The notes under the pieces: model-generated
Database searches by the model: none
Told to the model about the DNA's origin: nothing
Seen by the model: the letters and a program-made list of their open reading frames with translations, nothing else
Shown here: positions 22,512-33,882 of the stretch, piece after piece
How positions within the stretch are numbered: the stretch's first letter is position 1
Layout: every line of letters starts with the position of its first letter
Made by a program: the position numbers and the translations under genes
Assembly: GCA_015342445.1 (NCBI GenBank)
Contig: JACEFO010001653.1
Location: 2,232,001-2,296,000 of the forward strand
DNA: 64,000 bases
Direction of reading: 5' to 3'
Source of the DNA: Digitaria exilis
Taxonomy: Eukaryota > Streptophyta > Magnoliopsida > Poales > Poaceae

Positions 22512-23658
22512 GAACTACGTACTGCGAAAAGCTTGTTCCTTATTGCTTGCTTGCTTGTTTCATTCATGTATTTACTTACTACTTAGTACTTAGAAGATGG
22601 AAGAAGAAACAAAAGGATTTGTAGAACAGAGACATAATGGTGTACATAGGAGGGCAGGGCAGCATCTCATCTTCTCTAGAGACGATGGGTGGATTTGCTT
22701 GCATTGCAGGTTGGGTGGGGAATGATTATTGTTCACCGCGAATGGTGATTCCGAAATGAGCATTCGGTTGGTACATTAGGAGGTGATGGAATTGTTCTTT
22801 CATTATTGGTAGCAAATGGCTAGCAGCATGATTGATGCTTCATTCGATTCGATCCAATGTGGCACCATTCTTTGCGTTTGTAAGAACACAACGAATGATT
22901 GATTCATTTCATGTTCATCGCTGGCAACAAAAATCTTCCCCAAGATCGTTTTCTTGTCCGACTCCGACTCAGCCTTGCAGATGGATGCTCCTGATGACTT
23001 TGACATGCTACTGGATGGCTTGGCTTCTGTGTTGTTTATCGCTATGATTAGTGATCAACAATCAGGTTCTTGCAATGCACGTTATTTTTGTCACAAGTCA
23101 ACACCTCTATTCAGTCCATGTGTCCAAAAAGAACAAGGTGTTGTCCTGTGAATAGACCGCCTGACGGAAATTTTGAGTTTCGGAGACATACAAGACATTT
23201 TACCTCTATTCAGGATTCAGGATATTTTACCTCTTTTGTATACTAGCTGAAATGTGTCTATCTGAAGCAAGATATTTCAACAAGCGTAGTACACGGATGA
23301 TGCTGGAACACGCTCTAGGGAGGATCACTGTCCCAGTGTCCTGATGCAAGCACAGAAAGCGGCATCCCGATGAATGGAATTTACATTCTGACCTGTCTCT
23401 TTTTGTGCAGCTGAAAAGGACCTGCACTGAATTGCATATATGTGGTGTTGTACGTGCCTACAGGTAAAAAGAGGACCTAGATGCTCTTCATGGTTGACTG
23501 ATTGCCTTTTGCAGTAAGTTTTCCGTATGCTTCAGTAGTCCTCCTTTGCTTGAAAGTGCTTCTCTGCAAGCTTTTGCTGTTTGTTGTTAACATGCCGTGC
23601 TCTACCTCTGCTACTCTACTGCACTCTGATCTGAATTGGATTTGACTCTCACTCGTCA
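22512..23658 (+). other. 3'UTR of the RING gene and downstream intergenic DNA
   Basis: The first few hundred bases after the stop codon are AT-rich and probably the 3'UTR. No further gene recognised. Confidence 0.4.
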
Positions 23659-23785
23659 GGCCATGTTTAGTTCCTCAACTTTTCGCCAACTTGAACACGT
23701 TGAAAACCGTGTCCTCTTACAGAAAACACCAACTTTCCACCAACTTCTATCAACTTGCCACCAACTTTTGAAACTAAACAAGGCC
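23659..23785. mobile_element. Short MITE with GGCC(A/T)TGTTTAGTT termini
   Basis: 127 bp with left end GGCCATGTTTAGTTC and right end GAAACTAAACAAGGCC, an inverted repeat of about 15 bp. The interior carries repeated CAACTT words (CCACCAACTT). No internal gene. The target duplication is unclear. Confidence 0.7.
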
Positions 23786-24197
23786 GGTACCATGGCCTTC
23801 GCCATTCATGCATTCACCAAACAACCAACCAAGGCATCTTCATGCTCGCTTCACTTCCCTTTGGGGTTGCAACGCCAACGCGTCAAATGGTCCATGCTAG
23901 GACAGTACCATGAAGCATTCAACTGCTCAACTGAAGCCTGAAGAAGCTCTTGTGCTGTTTTTGGGTGCATAGAAAAGACAAGTAGGTCCAGCGATGATTA
24001 AGCCGTGTGCAGATGCTGCCACCGGTGTCTGTTTCGGTAGCTGAGCTGCAACGCTGAGAGCAGGGAGTCTTGGTGCGTGCAGTAGCGGTACGGCTGCCAA
24101 TTTTTCTGTGCGGGGCTGTCTGCCGGGACGCGTCCACAGGTATTAGCACGAAATCGCCGATGCCATCATTGTGTTTATACTGCTAATTCGACAGTTT
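23786..24197. other. Intergenic DNA
   Basis: No gene or repeat recognised between two MITEs. Confidence 0.35.
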
Positions 24198-24358
24198 GGC
24201 TGTGTTTAGTTGATGAAGGGAAAAGATCTTTTGTTTCTGGGATGCGTGTTATGTGAGGGGGATGAATAGGAAAGGTGAAAAAGGAATTTTTAGGGATGCG
24301 TGTTCTGTGAGGGGAATGAATAGTAAGTGCAAAAGATCTTTTGCATGTAAACACAACC
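24198..24358. mobile_element. MITE with GGCTGTGTTTAGT termini (copy 3)
   Basis: 161 bp beginning GGCTGTGTTTAGTTG and ending GTAAACACAACC, flanked on both sides by TTT. Internal motifs GGGATGCGTGTTATGTGAGG and GATGCGTGTTCTGTGAGG match the copy at 14461-14620. Confidence 0.75.
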
Positions 24359-26330
24359 TTTAACAGCCTCTGTCCTTGTTCAGCTTGTTTGTCCAATCGT
24401 CCCAGACTCTCCTCCCGGTTTTGTTCAGTTGAAAGGATATAGAGTTGCAGATAGGTTTTCACTCCATTGGTAGAGTTTCTTTTTGTATTTTTGGAAGCAA
24501 AATGTAGAGGAGACGCTACCAGAGGCAGAGTGTAGATAAACTTGACATGGACATGATTCATTGAATCTTCCGGTTTGTTTTTTTTTTAAAAAAAAAAAGA
24601 AAGAGAGACAGGGCTTGCTTGCGCCAAACCGGCTCCCCTGCTGTTTTCAGTTTGCGCACTATAGCTGATGGAATTTGGGGCTCACGCTCGACTCGATCAC
24701 GGGGCGAGTTGCTTGCTTGTCGATGTGTTGCAGAAGCAAAAGCACATGTGGTGTCCCGTTTTATTTCTTTCTTTCTTTCCCATTGCTTCAAGGAACAGTT
24801 CTTGGAGAAGGTTTTCCATGCTGATCTTAATGTCTGATGACTATCTTCTTCATCCTGATCTTCGAACGTTGTCTTGGATCCAGTTACGGTGGTGGTGGTG
24901 GTGGTGGAGGAAGAATCCATTCAATTCGAAGTTAAATTGAATCTAGAAGATCGATGGTCCACCTCGGATCCTTCACGAGTGTCTCATGGTCCGTGCAGCC
25001 ACCAATCAAGATAGAGATTCAGTTATTATATCGGGACATACTAGTATATTTGCATTATTGGAGCGAGTCTCCAGTTATCTATGACTATCAACCAGTATGT
25101 ACTATATATACTAGTAGTATATGTGTTCATCCAACTGCTCATCAACAAAATTGACCTGCAAATACGAATACAATTCATTAGGCTTGAAAAGAAAATTGAA
25201 TACAGGAGGAATATAAAGAAAGGAAATCTAGGGCATCAATCGATGGATAAAAATATTGATGCCTGTCCTGGTGGTTGGGCGGCATCCGCATATGCAGCCT
25301 GCAGAATATAAAGAGAGCATAGTAGAGCATGTTGATGCCTCCCATGTCTCGCTGCTGCCTGCTGGCTTTTTATGCAGCTGCAATTTGCAAGCTAGCACGA
25401 ATTGCTGGCGAACACGTATGTGCATTTCGTGTGCGCGCACTCATCATGGCGCCTGGCTGCCCTGAACTCAGGCAAGAACAGCTTCACGCGTGCCTGGTTG
25501 CGATTCTTGTTAACTCAGGCAGTTTGTTTCTTGTATGTTCCCTACTATCCCTAGTGTTATTCTGGATTGCTGCGGCCGATGAATGCGGCGTGCCTTGCTC
25601 CAGGACACTACTCCTGGTTCATGGGCTCATGGCATGTGTGGCTAAATTGCACATTTTTTTTTCTTTTTTGAGAACAAGCTAAATTGCATATAGAACGATA
25701 AATATATACAAGTCGTCTTGGGCTGAAAGGCTGGTTACTGGGCTTCTTCCTGTTTACCCCCACATAAGGCCCATCAAGTTCACAACAATAAAGGAAGCGT
25801 TTCTAAAAAAAAAATAATAATAATAATAAAGGAAGCGAGCACACATGCATCTACAGTGAGAAAAAAAAAGGGTAGAAAGGCACAAGATGCACTTGGGGTA
25901 AGAATAGGTGCTATCCTGATCCGTCTTGGGGAGCTTCAAGTTTTGTGCAAATCGGATGTTGGACGGAGCTCGAGCTGACGAGTAGTGGCTGACTCAGAGG
26001 CTTGACCCACGTTATCCACGACGACGTGGGTCGGAGGTTGTTCTCGCTCGTCACGGTCACAGACTCTCTCACAGCATGGGACCTGGCAGCGACGTACCAT
26101 TCGTCGTGTCTACGTGGCATGTTCCCCTGCCCACCGCGTGCTTATCCGCGATCCGGTTTGTGTGGTCACACTTGACCCCCCTCGCCACCACCTCCTCGTC
26201 AAGAGCAATAGGCAACTTCTTCGATCCGAGCCAGCATCTCGCTTCTCCACCTCCATATCCCGTCACCCTTTGCTCCATTCCATCTGCAGTAGTAGCTAGT
26301 CGGGCAGGCGCTTGATCCTCCACCAATATA
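24359..26330. other. Intergenic region without recognised genes
   Basis: Contains a GGT microsatellite at about 24888-24908 and a TAA run near 25815. Sequence before 26331 has ACGT-core elements (GACGACGTGGGTCGG near 26020; CTACGTGGCATG near 26110), which are plausible G-box-like sites in the promoter of the downstream plastid protein gene. Confidence 0.4.
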
Positions 26331-26789
26331 ATGGCTGCCGTCGTGAATGCGCCGCCATCTGGCTGTTGCACGGTGGCGTCGGCTCGCTCGGCGGCGCGGC
26401 CGCCGTCGATGATGAAGGCGAGGCGGCCAGCAAGGCTGGTGGCGGTGGCGGCGGTGGGCGACGTGGCGGCGGAGGGCAACACGTACCTCATCGCCGGCGC
26501 GGTGGCCGTCGCGCTCGTCGGCACCGCCTTCCCCATACTCTTCTCGCGCAAGGACACGTGAGTCCTCTCCTCCTCGTCGTCTTCTATCCTCCATGGACTT
26601 TAATTTGCGATGCATCTACCACTACAAGTGATAATCCTTTCATCTCTCAGGTGCCCCGAGTGTGACGGCGCCGGGTTCATCCGCAAGGCGGGGAAGACGC
26701 TGCGGGCGAACGCGGCCAGGAAGGACGAGGCCCAGATCGTCTGCCCCAACTGCAACGGCCTCGGCAAGCTCGGCCAGATCGACAAGTAG
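26331..26789 (+). CDS. Small putative plastid membrane protein with DnaJ-like CxxC zinc module
   Basis: Two exons, 26331-26557 and 26651-26789 (ACAC|GTGAGT donor, CTCTCAG acceptor), encode 121 residues. The first 45 or so residues are Ala/Arg/Ser-rich without acidic clusters, consistent with a chloroplast transit peptide. One hydrophobic segment, TYLIAGAVAVALVGTAFPIL, is a likely membrane span. The C-terminus holds CPECDGAGFIRK and CPNCNGLGKLGQIDK, two CxxCxGxG-like motifs as in the zinc finger of DnaJ/BSD2 proteins, but only two instead of four. Such proteins often assist photosynthetic complexes as thiol chaperones; that role here is inference. I do not recognise a gene name. Confidence 0.8.
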
Positions 26790-27328
26790 TACTTGCTTGT
26801 TACCTAATCCACCACAACATTTGTTTTATATTATGTACGGTCAATGTGTTCATCATGCTCGCTGTCAAATCCCTACTTCGAATTCGTATGTACAAAATGT
26901 ATATCAGTTTTGCAAATTGCCATCTTATAATTAACGTGTGTTCCGTATACGTCGTACTTGCTCGTTGGATCAAAGTACTATGCGAGAATTGAATGGTGTA
27001 TTGGTTTGCACTCTATCTATATCATCTTTCTGTCAGGTTCTGAATATGTAAGTTGGTTCTTGATACCTGATAAGTGTCACTTTGGTCTGTAAGACGAACA
27101 TTCTTGTCAGAAAACGTTGGTGTGTTACCATTGATCCTAGTGCGATGGTACCATATTATTTGCATCGATCAATCTTACCATTAGTAATGGCCGGACTAGT
27201 AGTTGCCATTTACGAATAGCGTTGCCTCTCTATCCTTTTGTGCAATTTGGAGCTCACCACATGTTTCTAATGGAGGTCATTTAGTGCTGTACTGAGTTAG
27301 AATTTCTTACATTTTATCAAGTTTATAG
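26790..27328 (+). other. 3' flank of the small plastid protein gene
   Basis: Probable 3'UTR followed by intergenic DNA. Nothing else recognised. Confidence 0.35.
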
Positions 27329-27739
27329 AAAATGAAAAAGTCCGGTTTTCACCCTCCCACTATAACAAAAGTTCGATTTCCAACCGTGACTACAAAACCG
27401 GATACAAATGACAACAATTCAACTATCAAAACCATGCAAAATTGACCCTTCGAGTGGTTTCAAAGGTGTTTTTTTTTGTTTTTTTAAAAAATATATAAAA
27501 TAATTTAATCTAGAAATTCATAACTAATTCATTTTAATCAAAAAACGATATGAAACTTGTGCCAATTATTTTGTAAAAATATTCTAGACGTTGGAGGGCC
27601 AATTATACCTTTGAAACCACTCAAACGGCCAAAATTGCACGGGTTTGATAGTTGGATTGTCATTTGTATCCGGTTTTGTAGTAGCGGGTAGATCATTGAA
27701 CTTTTGCTATAGTTGGAGGGTGTAAATTAGATATTTTCC
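27329..27739. repeat. Long inverted-repeat (foldback) element
   Basis: About 410 bp whose two arms of roughly 130-150 bp are inverted copies. The left arm has CACCCTCCCACTATAACAAAAGTTC, AAAACCGGATACAAATGACA and GAGTGGTTTCAAAGGT; the same words appear in reverse complement at about 27590-27725. An AT-rich spacer separates the arms. Typical of a nonautonomous foldback transposon able to form a hairpin. Ends are approximate and no clear target duplication was found. Confidence 0.7.
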
Positions 27740-27907
27740 ATAGAAAAACATCTTAATGTATTATATTTTTTATGAATTTGCTCAAACTTTTGAAATATAC
27801 CAATTTATGACCAAAACTAAAATGAACTATGTTTTGAAATGGTGGGAGTAAGTTCTATTGAATCAATGATTTAAATTGTGTTGTTTCAATGGTCACTCTA
27901 GGCGCAA

Positions 27908-28985
27908 GTGTGTTCGTTTTTTTTTTTTTTTTGCATGCGGTGGCCAGTTTGTACTCTGGTTCCTATGAATGTGTCCATGGAAATGGCTACACAGCTTGCT
28001 GGTATTTTTGGGTGCCCAGTTGCTTCTTTCCCGCAGACTTATCTTGGTCTCTCCCTCTCTCCATACAAGATCAAAGCTATTGATTTGGAGCCAGTCATTA
28101 CAAAGTTTGATAGGTACATTGCAGGATGGCGAGGCAAACTTCTGAAAACACGTGGTAGAAGTAGAACCATTCTGGTCAACTCTGTACTCACCTCATTGCC
28201 AATCTATGCTATGTGTTCTATTGATCTCCCAGATGGCTCGATGGAGCATGTGGACAAGCGCCGTCGTGCCTTCCTCTGGACTGGAAATGATAAGTCACCA
28301 AACACCTCCTGACAGCGTTGGTTTCTCTCCACCTATGGTCCAGACGCCGGACGTGACCTGGGCGATGCACACTACCTAGACACCCCAACTTGGCGTTCGC
28401 TCCTAGCCCTTCTTCCAAGTTTTCGGTCAGAAACACAAGTGTACATTGGCAATGGAGACCACTCCTCCTTCTGGCATGACCATTGGCTTGGACCAGCGCC
28501 TCTCTCACAACTCATGCAGGCACTTTTCTCACACACGACTAGGCCTATCATCACGGTGGCGGCCGCCCGGAGGGATGGTGTTTGGGACCTTCACTTGCAG
28601 AACCGTCTCTCCAATGCAGCACTGTCAGAACTTCAAGCGCTGGCTGATGCTCTCCTACAATGCGAACTGCCTTTACAACAGCAAGATCATCGTCTTCTTC
28701 GATCTTGCAACCGCCCATACATTGCTGCGGCTGCATATCAACTGGCTATGGATAACCAACCTTTGGACTCCCAAGTCTCCTTGATCTGGCACTCTTGGGC
28801 AACGCCGAAATGCCTCTGGCTCCTACACCGTCGCCGTCTCCCCGTCAGGGTCCTCCTCCACCGCCGACACATTACCTCGACGTCAACATGCCCCTCCTGC
28901 CCCTTGCCGGAGACCCAGGAACATCTCCTTCTCCACTGTCATCAAGCACAACAATTAGTCTTCAGCACAACATACATATATGAGT
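27908..28985 (+). mobile_element. Degenerate L1-type LINE fragment (reverse transcriptase 3' part and zf-RVT)
   Basis: Starts after a T-run. The first frame (to about 28310) contains FPQTYLGLSLSPYK, DRYIAGWRGKLL and RTILVNSVLTSLPIYAMC, the thumb and post-polymerase region of plant L1 reverse transcriptases. After a stop and frame change, 28439-28985 carries YIGNGDHSSFWHDHWLG and the C-terminal zf-RVT-like HSWATPKCLWLLHRRRLPVR, then CPSCPLPETQEHLLLHC. The endonuclease and catalytic palm are missing. A dead fragment. Confidence 0.85.
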
Positions 28986-29320
28986 ATATGTTGGATGAGA
29001 GTGTCATAGTGGTCTGCAACTCGGCATAAAAAAATTTTCAGTAAACGTTAGTGTGTATACCATTGCATTGCTTCCAGTGTTGTACATACGTGCTCGTAGT
29101 GTTTCTCAAATGTCTCGATCAAATTAATAAACAATCAGTGATACTGTCCAGTCGATCACTAACTAAAATGGGGTGTTCGGCTTTGGCCTGGAAACTTATT
29201 AGGTTAATCCATCGCCGCCACACCCCTCAAAAGTATATATGATAACTTTATAAATATATTTAAATAAGAAACAGTGGACAAAACAGCACACTGTAAATGG
29301 ATTGCATTATTGTTCAATCC

Positions 29321-30087
29321 CTGTAAATCAGGGACGTAGCCAGGATTTGGACATAGGGGGGGGGGAGGGGGGGGGGGCAGGCGAGCGGTATCAACAATAA
29401 TCGTACAAAGTGACATATATACACATATATACTTATACTGACCAAATAGCTATTGGCTAGGTCATTCATACAAAGTTATTACTATATGAATATCATAGAA
29501 AATATCATTATGTTTTACAATAAAAACAAATTAGCTCGAGTTACATCTCCATTAACTTGAATTTAGCTTGGGTTAACTGTTGTGTGATAGATGACACTCC
29601 AGTTTGCTTTTATCTTGATCAGAAAGATTAGAAGGGCAATATTTTTCTAATAGTTAGAATGCATATCTTTGTACGGGAATATGTTCATCCTGGTTGCTAG
29701 TGCTGCACCCTACATGGTAGCATCCACGGTGGTGGCCACGAGTCTGAAGAATGCCAAGAAAGCAGAGGCGTCACGAAGAAAGCAGGACATGAAACGTTAA
29801 GCGTCAGTAATGAACTAATGTTGATCTGTGCGTCTGCTATGTAGGCTGACAGAAGAGGGATGGTCTTGGGCTGACTTGTTTGCTTGGGCTTAGTAATGAC
29901 CTAATAAAAGACACTTCTGGTTCTTTTCTTGGTCCCAAAAGTGCAGCAGCAGGCCATCTTCTTGTTTGCTTGAAGCATATGCTTAACAGAGTTAACACAG
30001 AAGTAAAGAGCTCCTTTGGACAAACTGCAGAGTTAGGGGGGGCCAGGCCCCCACCCGCCCCCATGTGGCTCCACCCCCGCTGTAAAT
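29321..30087. mobile_element. hAT-type nonautonomous element with 8-bp target duplication
   Basis: The element spans 29329-30079 (751 bp) and is bracketed by perfect 8-bp repeats CTGTAAAT at 29321-29328 and 30080-30087. The left end reads CAGGGACGTAGCC and the right end, reversed, CGGGGGTGGAGCC: imperfect terminal repeats with the CAGGG-like start of hAT elements. Both subterminal regions are extremely G/C-biased (G10-A-G11 at 29356-29377; GGGGGGG then GCCCCCACC near 30040). No transposase frame recognised inside. Confidence 0.8.
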
Positions 30088-30394
30088 GTACAATTCCAAG
30101 TTGCTAAAGTAGAATAAGCTAGTTCTTTAATTCATAAAAATTCTCAAAGTAGCACAACCTGGTTCAAAGCAAGCAGTGAATATTGTGCTGTTATCCAAAA
30201 TGTCTGGTATTTATGACCCCATAATGCAAGTACTCTAATGGCACAAAACGTGGAGGAAAATCATAGTGACCCGTACCCCATAGGTTGTTGAATTATCAGG
30301 TGTCCTCTCATTATTTTGAGTTGGAGTCATCATCTGTGCCATCGATCCTCTCCTCCCATGGTGTGAATGACCAGTGATGGTAGAAGCGGTAGAA

Positions 30395-32115
30395 ACAACT
30401 TGGTGATGATAGCAATAAATGTGATAATGGTAGCTACTATGAGCTCGAGTGTCGATCTCATGACCTAATATCGTTTAGTGCTAACCTAGACCATGGTTGC
30501 CACAAATCACATGGGATATCCAGCCAATGAAGTCACCGATGATGCGCAAACAAGTAGGAGCCAGCTCCGCCTCCCCCTTTAGCTATGTCGATCATTTCAC
30601 CTTTTGGTCAAGCAAAATCAATGATGGATACGAGACAAAATCAGTAGTAGGTAGCTAGTATGAGCTTGAGTCTTTCTTCTGGTGACATAGTGTTGTCTAC
30701 TGCTAACCCAGACCAAGGTCTCTCACGCCAAGCGCGCGGGATCTCCAACCCAACGAAGCCACCAACGATGTGGACAAGTAGAGGCCAGCTCCTCCCCTTT
30801 TTAGCCGCATTGAGCCATGCATTTTACTCTTTTGGTCACGCTGGATCAATGATGGATATGAGATTAAAAAAAACCATTTTGTGCATCTTGTTAAAATGTA
30901 ATTGAAACTCTATGTCTTGCAAAGTATATCTTTTTCATTCCCCTTTCAGTCAAAAAGGTCTCCAACCCAATGTCATACAAATATCGTTGTAGTCGTAGTA
31001 GTAGCAATAGCTCGATGGCGACGAGAATAAATGTGAAGATGGTAGCTACTATGAGCTTGAGTCTTTCTGGTGGTGATCTAGTGTCGTCTAGTGCTAACCC
31101 GGACAAAGGTCGCTCACACGGGATCTCCAACCCAATGAAGCCACCAACAACGCGGACAAACAGGGGGGCAGCTCCCCCCCCTTTTTAGCTGCATTGAACC
31201 CTTGTATTTCACTCTTTTGGTCACGCCGGTGGATCAATGATGGATATGAGACAAAAGCCATTTTTTTGCATCTTGTTAAAATTTAATTTAAACTCTATGT
31301 GCCGCAAAAGTGTATCTTTTCCCATTCCCCTTTTTAGTAAAAAAGGGGGTATCTCCAACCCAAACCCATACCAGTATCGTCGTAGTAGTAGTACCACCGA
31401 TCACGACAAGAATAAATGTGACGATGGTAGCTACTATGAGCTAGCTTGAGTCTTCTTGTGGTGATATAGTGTCGTATAGTGCTAACCCAGACCAAGGTCG
31501 CTCACGCGGGATCTCAAACCCAATGAAGCCAGCGATGAAGCGGACAAGCAGGGTCCAGCTCCTCCCCTCTTGAGCCGCATTGAGCTCATGCATTTCACTC
31601 TTTTGGTCACGCGGGATCAATGATGGATATGAGACAAAAAAAAAGCATTTTTTGCATCTTGTAAAAATAGAGTTTAAATTCTATGCGCCGCAAAAGTGTA
31701 TCTTTTTCCATTCCCCTTTTAGTCAAAAGGGGGTATCTCCAACCCAAACCCATACCAGTATCGTACGTAGTAGAAGTAGCAACAGCTCGATGACGACAAG
31801 AACAAATGCGACGATGGTAGCTACTATGAGCTTGAGTCTTTCTTGTGGTGATATAGTGTCGTCTAGTGGTAACACAGACCAATATCGCTCACGCAGGATC
31901 TCCAACCCAATGAAGCCAGCGACGATGCGGACAACAACCAGGGGCCAGCTCCTCCCCTCTTTAGCCGCATTGAGCCCATGCATTTCACTCTTTTGGTCAC
32001 GCGGTATCAATTATGGATATGAGACAATAAAAAAAAACCATTTTTTGTGCATCTTGTTAAAATTGAATTTAAGCTCTATGTGCCACAAAAGTTTTTCTTT
32101 TTACATTTCTCTTTT
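30395..32115. repeat. Tandem array, about 388-bp unit, five copies
   Basis: The marker word TAGCTACTATGAGCT(T/C)GAG recurs at about 30431, 30652 (diverged), 31042, 31428 and 31818. The last four are 386-390 bp apart; the first unit is shortened to about 221 bp. Each full unit also has GGGATCTCCAACCCAATGAAG, CACTCTTTTGGTCACGC, ATCAATGATGGATATGAGAC and a CATTCCCCTTTTAGT word. Copies diverge by point changes and small indels. Both strands are partly open. On the minus strand, copies 3 and 5 share a hydrophobic peptide containing ERLKLIVATI, while copy 4 has a 4-bp insertion. Most likely noncoding repeat DNA. Confidence 0.8.
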
Positions 32116-33266
32116 AGTCGGTATATGTATGCAAGTTAACTACATATGCTATGTGTTTGCAAAATTGCATCTTTTTTTTTTTGCATTCCCCTTTAGTCGA
32201 ATTATGCATTTCGAAGCTAACAAACCCACTTAAAATTTGGTTAAATCTAGAAAAAAATGGCTAAGTAAAAACTGAAACGTCTTAAAGTTTGGATTGGAGA
32301 GTACTAAATTTGAAGAGCTGGAGTTGATCATGAATGGACCAACGTATAAATAAGCTGGCATTTTTATAAAAGAACATGAGTTGTGTTGTGCCGTCCTAGT
32401 AGTGAAAAATTAAGTGATCACTTTTTTCCTGCCCGTCTCACATAAAGATCGGATGATCTGACCGGTGTCATATAGAATTATTTTCTGATCTCCCCCCAAC
32501 CCTAACCGATCCTCATCTCACATAATACAAGTATACCTAGCCTGCATTCTTCACATTGTAGTTGTACGACATTGTGAGAGTGCCACACTGCCACCAGCTG
32601 ATGATGATCTATTCATCACCCGGCCAGCTGCAGTGCACACTGGCACAGGCGCACAGCTAGCTAGCTGCTCATGCGGTTACTTCTTGTGCTTGTGCATGCC
32701 TATATATATATATCGCCATGCAAGCCAGTAACACGTACTGCCGATCGATCAGCTGTATGGTATCCTGCTGCCCGGCCGTTGGAGATGGACGTACGCTAGC
32801 CAAAGCCAGCTGCTTTCCATTCATCCACAGTTCAATGCATATGCATGCATCCAAAAATTTCCAAATAAAAGCATGAAACCGAGGAGAAAGCCGCGCGCTG
32901 CCGTTTCCATATTTTTTCGAGCGGATCCGAGGCCAGCCAGTTCGTTTAATTTCTGAATGTGAATTCTTGAGAGTGACCAATCATAGCTTTGTTGTTGCAT
33001 GCATCAACACCACATCCTTTATGGAGAAAATTAAACACGAAAAACAACTAACTCGGACGATGTCGGATCGATCGAAGACGAACGATCCAATCTCACCGCA
33101 AACTTATTGATAAAAACGAACTAGAGAAGAAGGGAGATGTATCTATCAGAATGAAGCTGCGGACAGAGATGCCATGGACGCCCCGGCGGCCGGAGCATAC
33201 AACGATGGCGTTTTATTCGACGGCTGGTGCATGAAGAACGACGGCTAGCTGTATCTGATGATGGTG
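32116..33266. other. Intergenic region and 3' flank of DVL-like gene
   Basis: AT-rich, with a short TA microsatellite near 32701-32712 and many palindromic CATGCATG/CTAGCTAG words. No gene recognised. Confidence 0.4.
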
Positions 33267-33710
33267 CTACTCGTCGGCGTCCTCGTGCCAGCAGATGAGC
33301 ATGGAGACGCAGCGGCGGAAGATGTAGAAGCGAGCACGCTGCTCCTTGATCTTCCTCGACAGACGCGCGCCGGCGCCGAGCCTCTTATGCTCCCGGCCGC
33401 CGGCGCCGTCGACCTCACCGACGACGACCCGCGCTGCTTGGTGCCTCCCGCCTCCGCCGCCGTCGACGGCGGCGGCGCTCACGGCCGCGGTGGTGGAGTA
33501 GCTCCTGCTGAACATGGCGGCGGCGGGTATCGCGGCTGGCGTCTCGACGTCCATGTCCACCGACGAGGACCTCCACCTCCTCCGGCCACCGCCGCCGGGC
33601 GTCCGGCTCTTGCCGCTCCTCGCCGCCACCACCTGCTGCTTCGCCGCCGCCGCCGCCTTTTCCTCAGCTGCTGCCTCCATCCTGGCTTCTTCCACCTTCG
33701 TTCCTTCCAT
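33267..33710 (-). CDS. DVL/ROTUNDIFOLIA-like (RTFL) small polypeptide
   Basis: An intronless frame of 147 residues from the first true ATG (33710). The C-terminal 30 residues contain the RTFL/DVL signature SRKIKEQRARFYIFRRCVS followed by MLICWHEDADE, close to the plant consensus (KEQRARLYIIRRCV.ML.CWHD). Family members are plasma-membrane-associated small proteins that limit cell proliferation along organ axes when overexpressed. The N-terminal 115 residues are Ala/Arg/Gly-rich low complexity, longer than in Arabidopsis ROT4 but usual for some monocot members. A 157-bp hAT MITE (33891-34047) sits about 180 bp upstream of the ATG. Confidence 0.9.
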   Translation of the reverse strand: MEGTKVEEARMEAAAEEKAAAAAKQQVVAARSGKSRTPGGGGRRRWRSSSVDMDVETPAAIPAAAMFSRSYSTTAAVSAAAVDGGGGGRHQAARVVVGEVDGAGGREHKRLGAGARLSRKIKEQRARFYIFRRCVSMLICWHEDADE

Positions 33711-33882
33711 CAGCAAGCAGGTGTACCTGTACTGTCACTGGAAGATCGAATTCAGTGTGAGGAGAGAGTGACGAAACGAGACCATCGACTGACTGACGAC
33801 GGACCAAGGAAGAGAGGGAACGGGGGAGACGGGCCAGAAGGACCCACCTGGCAGTGGCACGGGGATAGATGCACCCGTCACT

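Noticed and set aside
21320..22593. Long open frames in other phases and on the opposite strand of the RING gene (up to 380 residues)
   Set aside because: They are shadows caused by very high GC content. Only the frame from 21279 carries zinc-ribbon, RING and DUF1117 motifs.
24175..24920. Minus-strand frames of about 120 codons near the third MITE
   Set aside because: They overlap the transposon and A/T runs and have no conserved features.
30395..32115. Regular repeats considered as a CRISPR array or satellite centromere
   Set aside because: Units of about 388 bp without alternating short repeats and spacers, in a plant genome, and only five copies: a local tandem array.
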